This document shows positions 1-8,675 of a DNA stretch of 45,653 nucleotides, piece by piece (the stretch's first letter is position 1; every line of letters begins with the position of its first letter). The stretch spans positions 1 through 45,653 of the forward strand of contig JABHDE010000031.1 in NCBI GenBank assembly GCA_018673215.1, in the 5' to 3' direction. A program made the translations under genes and the position numbers. The notes beneath the pieces were generated by a model. The model searched no databases. It was not told the DNA's origin and saw nothing but the letters and a program-made list of their open reading frames with translations. Source of the stretch: Formosa sp. (GTDB taxonomy: Bacteria; Bacteroidota; Bacteroidia; Flavobacteriales; Flavobacteriaceae).

Positions 1-1
1 A

Positions 2-355
2 AAAATGGAAGATGCAAAAATAATTAAAGGATCTTCATTGACATTAGATTATCAAAAATTAGGATACTCTTTTATTGCTTATGTAGGCGTCTTTTTACAA
101 AATACTTCACAAACAAAATTTGTTTTAGAGCGTATTTACGATATTCCACATGTAACAGTGGCTCATATCACTACTGGGAAATTTAATATTTTTTGTAAAA
201 TTCGTGCCAAAAGCACCACACATGCAAAAGAAATTATTTTTAAACTAGACGACATCGAAGGTGTTTACAGAACAGAAACGATGATTTCTTTAGAGGAAAG
301 TATCAACGACAAAAAGCGATTGATGCACTCTATTTTTAATGATATGAATGACTAA
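2..355 (+). CDS. Lrp/AsnC family transcriptional regulator, C-terminal part (partial)
   Basis: Transcription factor of the feast/famine (Lrp/AsnC) family, truncated by the window edge. The reading frame is open to base 2, and the first visible methionine (base 5) probably lies inside the protein, because only the end of the DNA-binding region and the ligand-binding RAM domain are present. Visible features are the linker around IIKGSSLTLDYQKLGYSF, the RAM core with VTVAHITTGKFNIFCKIRAK, and the tail with the ETMISLEESINDKKRLMH stretch that I recognise from flavobacterial members. The helix-turn-helix must lie upstream. Such proteins bind DNA as dimers or octamers and usually respond to amino acids; the effector cannot be read here. 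It converges on aroB with six bases between stop codons. Confidence 0.8.
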   Translation, partial: KMEDAKIIKGSSLTLDYQKLGYSFIAYVGVFLQNTSQTKFVLERIYDIPHVTVAHITTGKFNIFCKIRAKSTTHAKEIIFKLDDIEGVYRTETMISLEESINDKKRLMHSIFNDMND

Positions 356-361
356 TTTGGT

Positions 362-1429
362 TTACGAAGCGTAATATTTAAAAGCTTGATCGATCAAATA
401 ATCCTCAACAATAACATCAACCTTACAAGTTCCAATAGATTCTAACAATGCATATTTAATTTGCCCGTGAGAATTCTTTTTATCATACTTCAAAAGCTCA
501 ACTATTGAGCTTTTGTCGTTTTCTGTTAAAGCAACAGTTCCATAGATCTCTTTAAAAGTGTTTTTTATTTCTGCCAGCTCGTCCTCAGTAAGCCCGCATG
601 TTTTAAATGATAAATAGCCTTCCATAATCATTCCTGCTGCAATAGCTTCGCCGTGTAATAAGGTTTTAATGTAATTATTATCCAAACAAAAAGATTCAAT
701 TGCATGGCCTAAGGTATGTCCAAAGTTTAATTGTTTGCGTTCGCCTTGTTCATTAGGATCTCTTTTAACTACTTCATTTTTTATATGAACAGATTCGTGA
801 ATTAAATCTTCTAAATCCGAACTTTTTAATGCTTCTAAATTACGCAAACGATTCCAGTACTTTTTATCTTTAATCAATCCGTGCTTCAACATTTCAGCAA
901 GTCCAGAGCGCATTTCTTCAGAAGGAAGCGTATCTAAAAAGGAAACATCAACTAGAACCATATCACTAAAATTAATAACACCTATTTGATTTTTGATCGT
1001 CCCTAAATCAACACCTGTTTTTCCTCCTACGGATGCATCAACCATGGATAGAAGTGAGGTTGGTACGTTAATGAAACTAACACCCCGTTTAAATGCAGAA
1101 GCTACAAAGCCCCCTAAATCAGTTACGACACCACCGCCTAAGTTAATAATTAAGGATTTTCGGTCACCATCTAAGTCAGAAAGAGTCTGCCAAACCTGAG
1201 TACAAGTATCCAAGGTTTTATGAATTTCACCTGCTTCTATTTCAATAATTTCTAAAGTCAAATCAACATTAATATTTGATAGAAATTTTGGCAAACAATG
1301 CGTATGTGTATTGCTGTCTACTAATATGAATATTTTAGAGAAATTTGAAGTTTCTAAATAACTGTTTAGTTCTTTATAACATGTCTCATTAAAGTGAATT
1401 GAATAGGATAATGAAGGGATGGATTTCAT
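362..1429 (-). CDS. aroB: 3-dehydroquinate synthase
   Basis: Cytosolic enzyme of the shikimate pathway converting DAHP to 3-dehydroquinate with NAD and a divalent metal. At about 355 residues it has normal family length. The NAD-binding glycine-rich part (NLGGGVVTDLGGFVASAF), the following PTSLLSMVDASVGGKTGVDL block, and the metal-site blocks around RSGLAEMLKHGLI, NFGHTLGHAIE and LLHGEAIAAG are all present. I chose the ATG at 1429; the frame is open to a TTG at 1444, but that would add only five unrelated residues. It stands alone, with no other aro gene nearby, and is divergent from proline dehydrogenase, with a 100-base intergenic region that should carry both promoters. Confidence 0.95.
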   Translation of the reverse strand: MKSIPSLSYSIHFNETCYKELNSYLETSNFSKIFILVDSNTHTHCLPKFLSNINVDLTLEIIEIEAGEIHKTLDTCTQVWQTLSDLDGDRKSLIINLGGGVVTDLGGFVASAFKRGVSFINVPTSLLSMVDASVGGKTGVDLGTIKNQIGVINFSDMVLVDVSFLDTLPSEEMRSGLAEMLKHGLIKDKKYWNRLRNLEALKSSDLEDLIHESVHIKNEVVKRDPNEQGERKQLNFGHTLGHAIESFCLDNNYIKTLLHGEAIAAGMIMEGYLSFKTCGLTEDELAEIKNTFKEIYGTVALTENDKSSIVELLKYDKKNSHGQIKYALLESIGTCKVDVIVEDYLIDQAFKYYAS

Positions 1430-1499
1430 GTAAGAATTGATCAAAATATTAAAACGTGAAATTAAGCAGAAATTTATAATTATTATAACTACTATTAAA

Positions 1500-1507
1500 T
1501 ATATTTG
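1500..1507 (+). promoter_or_regulatory. Candidate -7 promoter element for proline dehydrogenase
   Basis: TATATTTG matches the Bacteroidota sigma-70 -7 consensus TAnnTTTG and lies 22 bases before the ATG at 1530. No clear TTG -33 element sits at the usual distance, so this is a motif match only. Confidence 0.4.
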
Positions 1508-1529
1508 TGTGAAACTAAAAGTAATTTCT

Positions 1530-2696
1530 ATGGCTGTAGACTTTAATAATACTGAAATAGCATTTCACCTGAAATCAGATTCAGAATTAGAACGCGCATA
1601 TTTTTTGTTTAAAATGATTTCAATAGAACCACTCGTTCGTATAGGGACAGCCGCTACTAATTTTGCACTCAAAGCACATCTTCCTGTTGAAGGTTTGATT
1701 CGGTCCACTGTTTTTGATCATTTTTGTGGTGGCGTTGATAAAATGGACTGTACACCTACCATTGATAAAATGTATGCTAGTAGAGTGTACAGTGTTTTAG
1801 ATTATTCTGTAGAAGGAAAAGGAATTGAAAGTCAATTTGATTTAGCTTTAGATACTATTTTAGACCTCATCAAGTTCTCTAAAGATAGAGAAGCCTTGCC
1901 TATTGCTGTATTTAAACCCAGTGCTTTTGGAAGTTTTGATTTGTATCAAAAAATCAGTGAAAAGAAAACCTTAACCACTTCAGAAAAAGAAGAATGGCAA
2001 CGTATTAAAGTTCGCTTTGAAACTGTCTGTGCATATGGTAAATTAAATAATGTCAAAATTCTAATTGATGCTGAAGAAAGTTGGATTCAAGATGCTGTTG
2101 ATGATTTGGTTTTAGAATTGATGGAAACTTTTAACACGGACGCTTTGATTGTTTACAGTACTTTACAGACTTATCGTTGGGATCGCTTAGACTATCTTAA
2201 AAAAATTCACATCAAGGCGATTCAAAATAATTTCAAACTAGGCTTCAAGGTGGTTCGAGGTGCTTACATGGAAAAAGAGCGGAAACGTGCAAAAGAGCTA
2301 AGCTATATATCTCCAATATGTGAAACGAAGGAAATTACGGATGCATTGTTTAATTCTACAATTACATACATTCTTTCTAATTTGAACAGCATCCACCTTT
2401 TTATTGGAACACATAATGAAGAAAGTTCTCAATTAGCTCTTGATCTGATGGCCGAATCTCATATTCTGAATAATGATTCTCGTATTTGGTTTGGACAGCT
2501 TTATGGAATGAGCGATCATATTAGTTTTAACCTAGCTGAACACGGCTATAACGTGGCTAAATACGTTCCGTTTGGCCCAATAAAAGATGTTATGCCCTAT
2601 CTCATTAGGAGGGCAGAAGAAAACACCTCTGTAGCAGGGCAAACAAGTCGAGAACTCGCGCTAATAAAGAAAGAAAAACAAAGGCGAAACGTTTAA
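1530..2696 (+). CDS. Proline dehydrogenase family protein
   Basis: Flavoenzyme that oxidises proline to pyrroline-5-carboxylate, passing electrons to the quinone pool; the partner P5C dehydrogenase is not in this window. The 388-residue monofunctional protein has the conserved barrel motifs of the family: FKVVRGAYMEKERKRAKE, FIGTHNEES, and the C-terminal YVPFGPIKDVMPYLIRRAEENTS arginine pair that binds substrate carboxylate. The frame extends upstream to a TTG at 1437, but the added lysine/isoleucine-rich stretch is unlike the family, and the TATATTTG promoter motif lies inside it, so the ATG at 1530 (MAVDFNN) is the likely start. The stop codon overlaps the stop of the converging downstream gene by four bases. 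Confidence 0.9.
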   Translation: MAVDFNNTEIAFHLKSDSELERAYFLFKMISIEPLVRIGTAATNFALKAHLPVEGLIRSTVFDHFCGGVDKMDCTPTIDKMYASRVYSVLDYSVEGKGIESQFDLALDTILDLIKFSKDREALPIAVFKPSAFGSFDLYQKISEKKTLTTSEKEEWQRIKVRFETVCAYGKLNNVKILIDAEESWIQDAVDDLVLELMETFNTDALIVYSTLQTYRWDRLDYLKKIHIKAIQNNFKLGFKVVRGAYMEKERKRAKELSYISPICETKEITDALFNSTITYILSNLNSIHLFIGTHNEESSQLALDLMAESHILNNDSRIWFGQLYGMSDHISFNLAEHGYNVAKYVPFGPIKDVMPYLIRRAEENTSVAGQTSRELALIKKEKQRRNV

Positions 2697-3052
2697 CGAA
2701 TAATTAGATTTTTGATGGTTGCGATTCGTTCACAATTTTCAACATCCAGTTCATAAAGATCTCCAACCACTCGGTAGGTTTTACAGGGAACAGATTTCGT
2801 GTCACTTTTACTAAAATTGATATCTGCCCCTTTAAAAATGGAATTTAAGGTTAAGGTATCAATTACACTGTTGTTGAGTTGATTTTGAACCGATTCAGAA
2901 TATTTAATACTCTTAATTTGAATATTTTTTAAAACTCTGGCATCAGGACCATAGGCACAACTTGTTTTTTTACCACTTAAAAAAAACATTAAAAATAATA
3001 ATCCAATGGAGAATCCTCCAAAGTAAAAAACAAAACGGTATGCAAGTTTCAT
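2693..3052 (-). CDS. Small membrane-anchored protein, DUF4258-like
   Basis: A 119-residue protein with one N-terminal hydrophobic segment (about residues 7-25) followed by SGKKTSCAYGPDARVLKNI and a small extracytoplasmic domain ending in CERIATIKNLI. The layout (anchor, a cysteine soon after it, two later cysteines, one in PCKTY) resembles flavobacterial proteins annotated as DUF4258; I recall this family from similar neighbourhoods but cannot confirm it here. Function is unknown. It lies ten bases downstream of alanine dehydrogenase on the same strand and is probably cotranscribed with it. Confidence 0.6.
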   Translation of the reverse strand: MKLAYRFVFYFGGFSIGLLFLMFFLSGKKTSCAYGPDARVLKNIQIKSIKYSESVQNQLNNSVIDTLTLNSIFKGADINFSKSDTKSVPCKTYRVVGDLYELDVENCERIATIKNLIIR

Positions 3053-3061
3053 GTAACTATT

Positions 3062-4261
3062 TTAAAAAATCAAAAGGTTGGCATCGCTATAATCTAAATC
3101 AAACCAATCTGCCACAGATTTATTAGTTAAAATGCCGTGGTAAAAGTACAATCCATTTTTCAATCCTTGGTCAAATCTTAGTGAATTTTCTATGCCTCCA
3201 TCTTCTGCTATTTTTAAAAGATAGGGTGTAAATATGTTACTGATTGACACTGAGGAGGTTCGCGCGTAACGTGCTGGAATATTTGGAACGCAATAATGTA
3301 TCACGTCGTGTTTTATAAAAGTAGGTTTGTCGTGAGAAGTAACTTCACTGGTCTCAAAACAGCCCCCCATATCAATACTTACATCTACAATAACGGATCC
3401 CGACTTCATTTGTTCTACTAAGGCTTCATTCACTAAAATGGGTGCTCTATTATTGCCTTTTGCCGCGCCGATAGCTACATCACAGCGTCTCAAGGCCTTT
3501 TGTAGATTTTTAGGTTGCATCGTAGAGGTATAAATTGTTCTGCCAATATTAGCTTGTAATGCGCGAAGTTTAGTGATTGAATTATCAAAAACTCGTACGT
3601 TTGCTCCTAAACCAATAGCTGCACGAGCTGCAAATTCACCAACTATTCCAGCTCCTATTATTACTACTTCTGTTGGAGGAACTCCACTGATATTCCCAAA
3701 CATTAGTCCATTACCTTCATTGGTGATCGACATGATTTCGGAGGCAATTAAAATAGAGGCAGACCCTGCAATTTCACTCAACTGTCGAACGGCTGTAAAT
3801 GCACCATCTTGGTCTTTAATAAACTCAAAACCAAGTGCTGTGACTTGTTTTTCGGCTAGTTTCTTAAAATATTCTTTATGCTGCATCTTTAATTGAAGAG
3901 CAGAAATTAAAAGTGTTTTGGGGTTTAAAAGTGCAATTTCTTCTAAAGTGGGAGGTTCAACCTTAAGAATTATTGGACAAGCAAACACCTTTGATTTGTC
4001 ATTAGAAATTTCGGCACCTGCTTCGCTGTACTCATGATCCTCAAAACAGGCATTGTCTCCTGCTCCTGATTCAATGAGCAAGCGGTGTCCGTTACTCGTC
4101 AATGCAGAAACAGCATCTGGAGTAAGGCACACTCTCTTTTCTTGAAAAGACGTTTCTTTAGGAATGCCAATAAATAAGGCACCTTTTTCTTTTGTCAATT
4201 CTAGAGTTTCTTCTTTCGGAAGCAGTTGTTCTCTTGTAAAAGGGGAAGTTGGTTTATGCAT
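3062..4261 (-). CDS. ald: Alanine dehydrogenase
   Basis: NAD-dependent enzyme of the alanine dehydrogenase/transhydrogenase family, interconverting alanine and pyruvate plus ammonia. The 399 residues show the N-terminal catalytic part (IGIPKETSFQEKRVCLTPDAV, with the KE and R residues typical of the substrate site), the Rossmann fold with VVIIGAGIVGEFAARAA at about 200-217, and the C-terminal block HYCVPNIPARYARTSSVS. The extra 30 residues before the first beta strand are usual in Bacteroidota members. It lies 56 bases after tsaE on the same strand and is followed by the DUF4258-like gene. NAD(P) transhydrogenase alpha subunit is the related alternative, but the C-terminal motif favours Ald. 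Confidence 0.85.
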   Translation of the reverse strand: MHKPTSPFTREQLLPKEETLELTKEKGALFIGIPKETSFQEKRVCLTPDAVSALTSNGHRLLIESGAGDNACFEDHEYSEAGAEISNDKSKVFACPIILKVEPPTLEEIALLNPKTLLISALQLKMQHKEYFKKLAEKQVTALGFEFIKDQDGAFTAVRQLSEIAGSASILIASEIMSITNEGNGLMFGNISGVPPTEVVIIGAGIVGEFAARAAIGLGANVRVFDNSITKLRALQANIGRTIYTSTMQPKNLQKALRRCDVAIGAAKGNNRAPILVNEALVEQMKSGSVIVDVSIDMGGCFETSEVTSHDKPTFIKHDVIHYCVPNIPARYARTSSVSISNIFTPYLLKIAEDGGIENSLRFDQGLKNGLYFYHGILTNKSVADWFDLDYSDANLLIF

Positions 4262-4317
4262 AGCCTTTGATATAAAGTATCTAATTTACAATTATTTTTT
4301 TACTAATCATTAGAAAG

Positions 4318-4734
4318 CTATTTTTCTGAGATTTTTAGTATTCTGCGGTCATCGTCAGCAATTGATAATTCTAAAATAGTTACGTTTTCTGGAAGTAAAT
4401 TTTTAATTTTTTCTGGCCATTCAATAAAATTCCATGAATCTGAATAAATATAATCTTCTATGCCCATATCCAATGCTTCATATTCGTTTTTAAGTCTATA
4501 AAAATCAAAATGATAGACAAGGTCGTCTTTTACCTTATATTCGTTAACAATTGAGAATGTAGGGCTTGAGGTCGAATCAACTCCTCCCATTTCACTCACA
4601 ATTGCGCTAATGAGGGTTGTTTTACCAGTACCCATTTCCCCATAAAACAACAATGTTTTGGACTGCACATCTCTGAGGATTATTTGTGCTATTTCTGAAA
4701 GTTCTTCCTTTTTAAAATACAGTTCTTTAGTCAT
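4318..4734 (-). CDS. tsaE: tRNA threonylcarbamoyladenosine biosynthesis ATPase TsaE
   Basis: P-loop ATPase that, with TsaB and TsaD, makes the t6A modification at position 37 of ANN-decoding tRNAs. The 138-residue protein has Walker A GEMGTGKTT (residues 32-40), the SSPTFSIVNEY block typical of the family, the Walker B region VYHFDFYRL, and the FIEWPEK motif. Length is normal. It starts one base after the porX stop codon on the same strand, so the two are almost certainly cotranscribed. TsaB and TsaD are not in this window. Confidence 0.93.
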   Translation of the reverse strand: MTKELYFKKEELSEIAQIILRDVQSKTLLFYGEMGTGKTTLISAIVSEMGGVDSTSSPTFSIVNEYKVKDDLVYHFDFYRLKNEYEALDMGIEDYIYSDSWNFIEWPEKIKNLLPENVTILELSIADDDRRILKISEK

Positions 4735-4735
4735 A

Positions 4736-6286
4736 CTAACGCGGGGTTAAAACTACAAAAGGAATAATCACTTCTTCTAAGGATATCCCCCCATGTTGAT
4801 AGGTGTTTTTGAAATAATTTACATAATAATTGTAATTGTTTGGATAAGCAAAAAACAAGTTGTCCTTGGCAAAAATAAAGCTGCTATTCATAGCTAAAGA
4901 GGGGAGGTAAATTGACCTAGGATCTTTTACAGCCAATACATCCTTTTCTTCGTAAGAAATACTTCGACCCGTCTTGTAACGTAGATTTAAACTTGTTTGT
5001 TTATTACCAACAACTTTAGAGGGGTTTTTAACATTAATCGTTCCGTGGTCTGTTGTAATAATTAGCTTAAAATTAAGTTCTTTTGCTTGTTTGATAATAT
5101 CTAACAGTGGAGAGTTTTGAAACCAACTTTTAGTCAGTGATCTATAGCCCTTGTCATTAGAAGCAAGTTCTTTTAAAACTTCCATTTCTGTTTTTGCATG
5201 TGACAACATATCAACAAAATTATACACCAAAACGGTTAGATCGTTTTGAGCTTTTGTCTTAAAATTTTCAGATAATTTTTTTCCTGCTTTTAAGTTGGTG
5301 ATTTTTATATATTCATGTTTCAAATGTGAAAGACCTAAATGCTTTAACTGTGCTTCTAAAAATTCAGCTTCATATAAATTTTTACCTCCTTCGTCAGTAT
5401 CATTTTTCCAATATTGAGGATATAGCTTCTCCATTTCGGCAGGCATCAAGCCTGAGAATAGTGCGTTTCTAGCATATTGAGTTGCAGTTGGAAGAATACT
5501 GTAATACAAGCTGTCTTCTTGAATTTTATAATAATTATTCACTGTTGGCTCTAGTGATTTCCATTGGTCATACCTTAAATTGTCAATTACAATAAGTAGG
5601 GTAGGCTGGGTGTTGACAAGCTCTTTGGCAATCTTATTTTTAAATAATGTATGAGACATTACCGGAGCTTGATGGTCCTCAAACCAGTCGGGATAGTGTT
5701 TTTCTATGAAGCGTCCAAATTGTTGATTAGCTTCTGTTTTTTGAGTATCTAAAATTTCACTCATTGTTGCATCGTTAGAAGATTCTAGTTCTAACTCCCA
5801 AAAAACTAGTTTTTTATAAAGCTGTTCCCATTCTTCAAATGAATTAATTTCATTTAAATTCATAGAAATTTTACGAAATTCTTGTAAGTAATTAGACGAT
5901 GTTTTTTCGGAAACCAACCTATTGTGATCAAGATTCTTTTTGAGCGATAAAAGAATTTGATTTGGATTAACAGGCTTGATGAGATAATCGGCAATTTTAT
6001 TTCCAATCGCATCTTCCATAATGTATTCTTCCTCACTTTTGGTAATCATCACTACGGGTAGGGTAGCTTTAATTTCCTTTAGCTCGGATAAAGTTTCTAA
6101 ACCAGAGAGTCCAGGCATATTTTCGTCTAAAAATACAATATCAAAATCATTTTCTTGAATGAGTTTTAGTGCTTCTGTACCACTTTGACAGCCAATAACC
6201 TTATAGTTTCTTTGTTCTAAAAATATGATATGAGGCTTTAAAAACTCAATTTCATCGTCAACCCACAAAATATTAATGTCACTCAT
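4736..6286 (-). CDS. porX: Response regulator with PglZ domain, PorX (type IX secretion regulator)
   Basis: Two-domain regulator of the type IX secretion system, paired in other Bacteroidota with the histidine kinase PorY. Residues 1-120 are a receiver domain: acidic pocket D10/D11, phosphoacceptor D54 in VFLDENMPG, the conserved threonine in VMITKS, and lysine in LIKPVNP. The rest, after a helical linker, is a PglZ domain of the alkaline phosphatase superfamily, with the metal-site motifs LIVIDNLRYDQW, LPTATQYARNALFSG and ITTDHGTINV. There is no DNA-binding domain, as expected for PorX, whose PglZ domain has been described as a phosphodiesterase. It is the first gene of a porX-tsaE-ald-DUF4258 run. 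No other secretion gene is nearby. Confidence 0.92.
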   Translation of the reverse strand: MSDINILWVDDEIEFLKPHIIFLEQRNYKVIGCQSGTEALKLIQENDFDIVFLDENMPGLSGLETLSELKEIKATLPVVMITKSEEEYIMEDAIGNKIADYLIKPVNPNQILLSLKKNLDHNRLVSEKTSSNYLQEFRKISMNLNEINSFEEWEQLYKKLVFWELELESSNDATMSEILDTQKTEANQQFGRFIEKHYPDWFEDHQAPVMSHTLFKNKIAKELVNTQPTLLIVIDNLRYDQWKSLEPTVNNYYKIQEDSLYYSILPTATQYARNALFSGLMPAEMEKLYPQYWKNDTDEGGKNLYEAEFLEAQLKHLGLSHLKHEYIKITNLKAGKKLSENFKTKAQNDLTVLVYNFVDMLSHAKTEMEVLKELASNDKGYRSLTKSWFQNSPLLDIIKQAKELNFKLIITTDHGTINVKNPSKVVGNKQTSLNLRYKTGRSISYEEKDVLAVKDPRSIYLPSLAMNSSFIFAKDNLFFAYPNNYNYYVNYFKNTYQHGGISLEEVIIPFVVLTPR

Positions 6287-6392
6287 CAGATATATTTTTT
6301 TTAGTTAAGAATAGAAGTCCTTTGGTTTTAGTATTTTTACGATCTAAAACTTTCAAAGGAAGTTTCAGAATGTAAATTTAACACTATAAAGT

Positions 6393-7622
6393 TTGAATAC
6401 TAACAACAAGCTTAAAATATTTAACGACCCAATCTACGGATTTATTACAATCCCGAACACATTAATTTTTGATTTAATCGCACACAAATACTTTCAGCGG
6501 TTGCGTCGAATATCTCAGATGGGGTTATCTTATTTGGTTTATCCTGGTGCTCACCATACACGATTTCATCATGCATTGGGCTGTTTACACCTCATGCAGA
6601 ATGCAGTTCGTATTTTAAGATTTAAAGGCGTCAATATTTCAACAGAAGAAGAAAACGGATTGTATATCGCTATTTTGTTACATGATGTTGGTCATGGACC
6701 CTTTAGTCATGCAATGGAACATAGCATTGTAGACAATATCAGTCACGAGGTAATTTCATTAAAATTCATGGAAACCTTAAATGTAGAATTTAAAGGTGCC
6801 CTCGATACAGCGATATCAATGTTTAAAGGGGAGTACCATCGTGATTTTTTTGGACAACTAATTTCCGGTCAACTAGACATTGATCGCTCTGATTACCTCA
6901 AAAGAGATAGTTTTTATACAGGGGTTTCAGAAGGGAATATCAATAGTGAACGGCTTATATCAATGATGAATGTAGTGGATGATGAGTTAGTTATTGAAGA
7001 AAAAGGAATCTATTCAATTGAAAAGTTTTTAACGGCTCGTCGCTTGATGTATTGGCAAGTTTATTTACACAAAACAAGCTTAGTTGCCGAACAAATGATT
7101 ACCCGAATTCTGAAACGCGCAAAGGAATTGACACAAAAAGGGTTGAAGTTAGAAGCTAGTTCTGCCCTAAGCTTTTTTTTAGTAAATAGTACAAATCCTA
7201 AAGATTTTAATGAATCTACTTTAGGGCAATTTTCGTTATTGGATGATTATGATATAATGTCAGCTTTGAAATCTTGGCAATTTCACGACGATTTTGTTTT
7301 GAGTCAACTCTCAGAAATGATCTTGAATAGAACACTCTTAAAAATTAAATTTAAAAACAATCCTATTTCCGATTCTAAATTGAAATCTATAAAACAAGAC
7401 CTTATTTTAAAGTATTCATTAAATTCTGATGAAGCTTCTTATTTTGTGTTTCGAGGATTCGTAGAAAACTTGGCATTTAACCCAAAGCAGGGAGGGCTTA
7501 AAATTTTATATAAAAACGGAAAAATAAAAGATATTATAAAAGCTTCGAGCCACCTCTCTTCAAAAGTGCTCTCTAAAACAGTCACAAAACATTATATATG
7601 CTTCCCAAAGGATATTCTTTGA
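6393..7622 (+). CDS. HD domain phosphohydrolase (dNTPase/SAMHD1-like)
   Basis: Metal-dependent phosphohydrolase of the HD superfamily, resembling the COG1078 group that includes dGTPase/SAMHD1-like enzymes. Motifs: FQRLRRISQMG, HTRFHHALG (metal histidine near residue 59), ILLHDVGHGPFSHAME (HD pair at 97-98) and QLDIDRSDYLKRD (later aspartate). The 409 residues are full length. An in-frame stop lies at 6387-6389 and the only plausible start after it is TTG at 6393, because the next ATG would remove the first conserved block. It is the first gene of the lipid A cluster, 24 bases before lpxD, an arrangement common in this family. The substrate cannot be told from the sequence. Confidence 0.85.
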   Translation: MNTNNKLKIFNDPIYGFITIPNTLIFDLIAHKYFQRLRRISQMGLSYLVYPGAHHTRFHHALGCLHLMQNAVRILRFKGVNISTEEENGLYIAILLHDVGHGPFSHAMEHSIVDNISHEVISLKFMETLNVEFKGALDTAISMFKGEYHRDFFGQLISGQLDIDRSDYLKRDSFYTGVSEGNINSERLISMMNVVDDELVIEEKGIYSIEKFLTARRLMYWQVYLHKTSLVAEQMITRILKRAKELTQKGLKLEASSALSFFLVNSTNPKDFNESTLGQFSLLDDYDIMSALKSWQFHDDFVLSQLSEMILNRTLLKIKFKNNPISDSKLKSIKQDLILKYSLNSDEASYFVFRGFVENLAFNPKQGGLKILYKNGKIKDIIKASSHLSSKVLSKTVTKHYICFPKDIL

Positions 7623-7632
7623 TAATTTTTTT

Positions 7633-7640
7633 TATTTTTG
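7633..7640 (+). promoter_or_regulatory. Candidate -7 element immediately before lpxD
   Basis: TATTTTTG fits TAnnTTTG exactly and ends only six bases before the lpxD ATG at 7647. If used, transcription would begin at or just before the start codon, giving a leaderless mRNA. No good -33 TTG lies 17-23 bases upstream. Confidence 0.35.
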
Positions 7641-7646
7641 CAAGTA

Positions 7647-8675
7647 ATGAAATTTACAGCCAAACAAATAGCAGAGATATTAAACGGAAAAATTATTGGA
7701 AATCCAGACGTTGAAGTCCATACACTTTCTAAAATTGAAGAAGCTGCTCAAGGATCTCTTACTTTTTTAGCAAATCCGAAATATACTCCCTACATATATA
7801 CGACCGAGGCATCTATAGCCATTGTTGGTGAAGACTTTGTTTCTGATCAAAAAATAAAGACTACACTCATAAAAGTTGATAATGCGTACAGCGCATTTTC
7901 TAAGCTGTTAGAGTACTATAACCAAATAAAAAACAACAAATCAGGAGTTGAATCTCCGATATTTATTTCAGATTCAGCTACTTATGGTGAAGGTGTTTAT
8001 ATTGGTGCATTTTCTCATATAGGTGAGAGTGTTGTCATAGGCGATAATGTAAAAATTTATCCCAATACTTTTATTGGAGATAATGTCATCATAGGATCGA
8101 ATACAACTCTGTTTTCAGGAGTGAAAATTTATTCTGATTGTGTGATTGGTTCACATTGTTTTATCAATTCTAATGCAGTTATTGGAGCTGATGGTTTTGG
8201 ATTTTCCCCAGATGAAAATGGGGCTTATCAAAAAGTACCTCAAATTGGAAATGTGATTTTGGAAGACCATGTAGACATTGGAGCTGCCACCACTATTGAC
8301 CGTGCCACTCTTGGATCTACTCTTATAAAAAATGGAGTCAAACTTGACAATCATATTCAAGTAGCCCATAATGTGGTCATTGGCGAAAATACTGTGATAG
8401 CTGCTCAAACTGGTATAGCAGGTTCTGCCAAAATAGGCAACAATTGTCAAATAGGTGGACAAGTAGGTATTGCAGGACATATAGTTATTGGAAATAATGT
8501 AAAAATCCAAGCACAGTCTGGTATCGGACACAATATTAAAGACGACGAAGTTTTACAAGGAACTCCTGCCTTTTCTTTTAGAGATTATTACAAATCATAT
8601 ATTCATTTTAAAAACCTACCAAACCTTGTAAAAACTATTGATACATTAGAAAAATCCCTTAATCATGATAATTAA
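7647..8675 (+). CDS. lpxD: UDP-3-O-acylglucosamine N-acyltransferase LpxD
   Basis: Third step of lipid A biosynthesis: transfers an R-3-hydroxyacyl chain from ACP to the glucosamine nitrogen after LpxC deacetylation. The 342-residue protein has the N-terminal uridine-binding domain ([28 protein letters not shown]) and then a left-handed beta-helix of hexapeptide repeats (IGDNV, IGSNT, IGNNV types). The expected catalytic histidine is H241 in [12 protein letters not shown]. The frame is open to TTG at 7638, but ATG at 7647 ([10 protein letters not shown]) matches the family. It overlaps lpxC-fabZ by 11 bases, so translation is probably coupled. A second LpxD-like gene lies at 11459. Confidence 0.95.
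   Translation: MKFTAKQIAEILNGKIIGNPDVEVHTLSKIEEAAQGSLTFLANPKYTPYIYTTEASIAIVGEDFVSDQKIKTTLIKVDNAYSAFSKLLEYYNQIKNNKSGVESPIFISDSATYGEGVYIGAFSHIGESVVIGDNVKIYPNTFIGDNVIIGSNTTLFSGVKIYSDCVIGSHCFINSNAVIGADGFGFSPDENGAYQKVPQIGNVILEDHVDIGAATTIDRATLGSTLIKNGVKLDNHIQVAHNVVIGENTVIAAQTGIAGSAKIGNNCQIGGQVGIAGHIVIGNNVKIQAQSGIGHNIKDDEVLQGTPAFSFRDYYKSYIHFKNLPNLVKTIDTLEKSLNHDN

Noticed and set aside
1430-1529. Longer versions of aroB (from 1444) and proline dehydrogenase (from 1437) using TTG starts
   Set aside because: They would make the two divergent genes overlap, add residues unlike either family and remove any room for promoters.
4736-6286. PglZ domain as part of a BREX phage-defence system
   Set aside because: It is joined to a receiver domain and has the layout of PorX; no other BREX gene is present.
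6385-6395. TAAAGTTTG before the HD gene as a -7 element
   Set aside because: It has three rather than two bases between TA and TTTG and overlaps the only usable start codon.
8151-8531. Antisense frame opposite lpxD
   Set aside because: Arises from the repeated hexapeptide codons of LpxD and has no recognisable domain.
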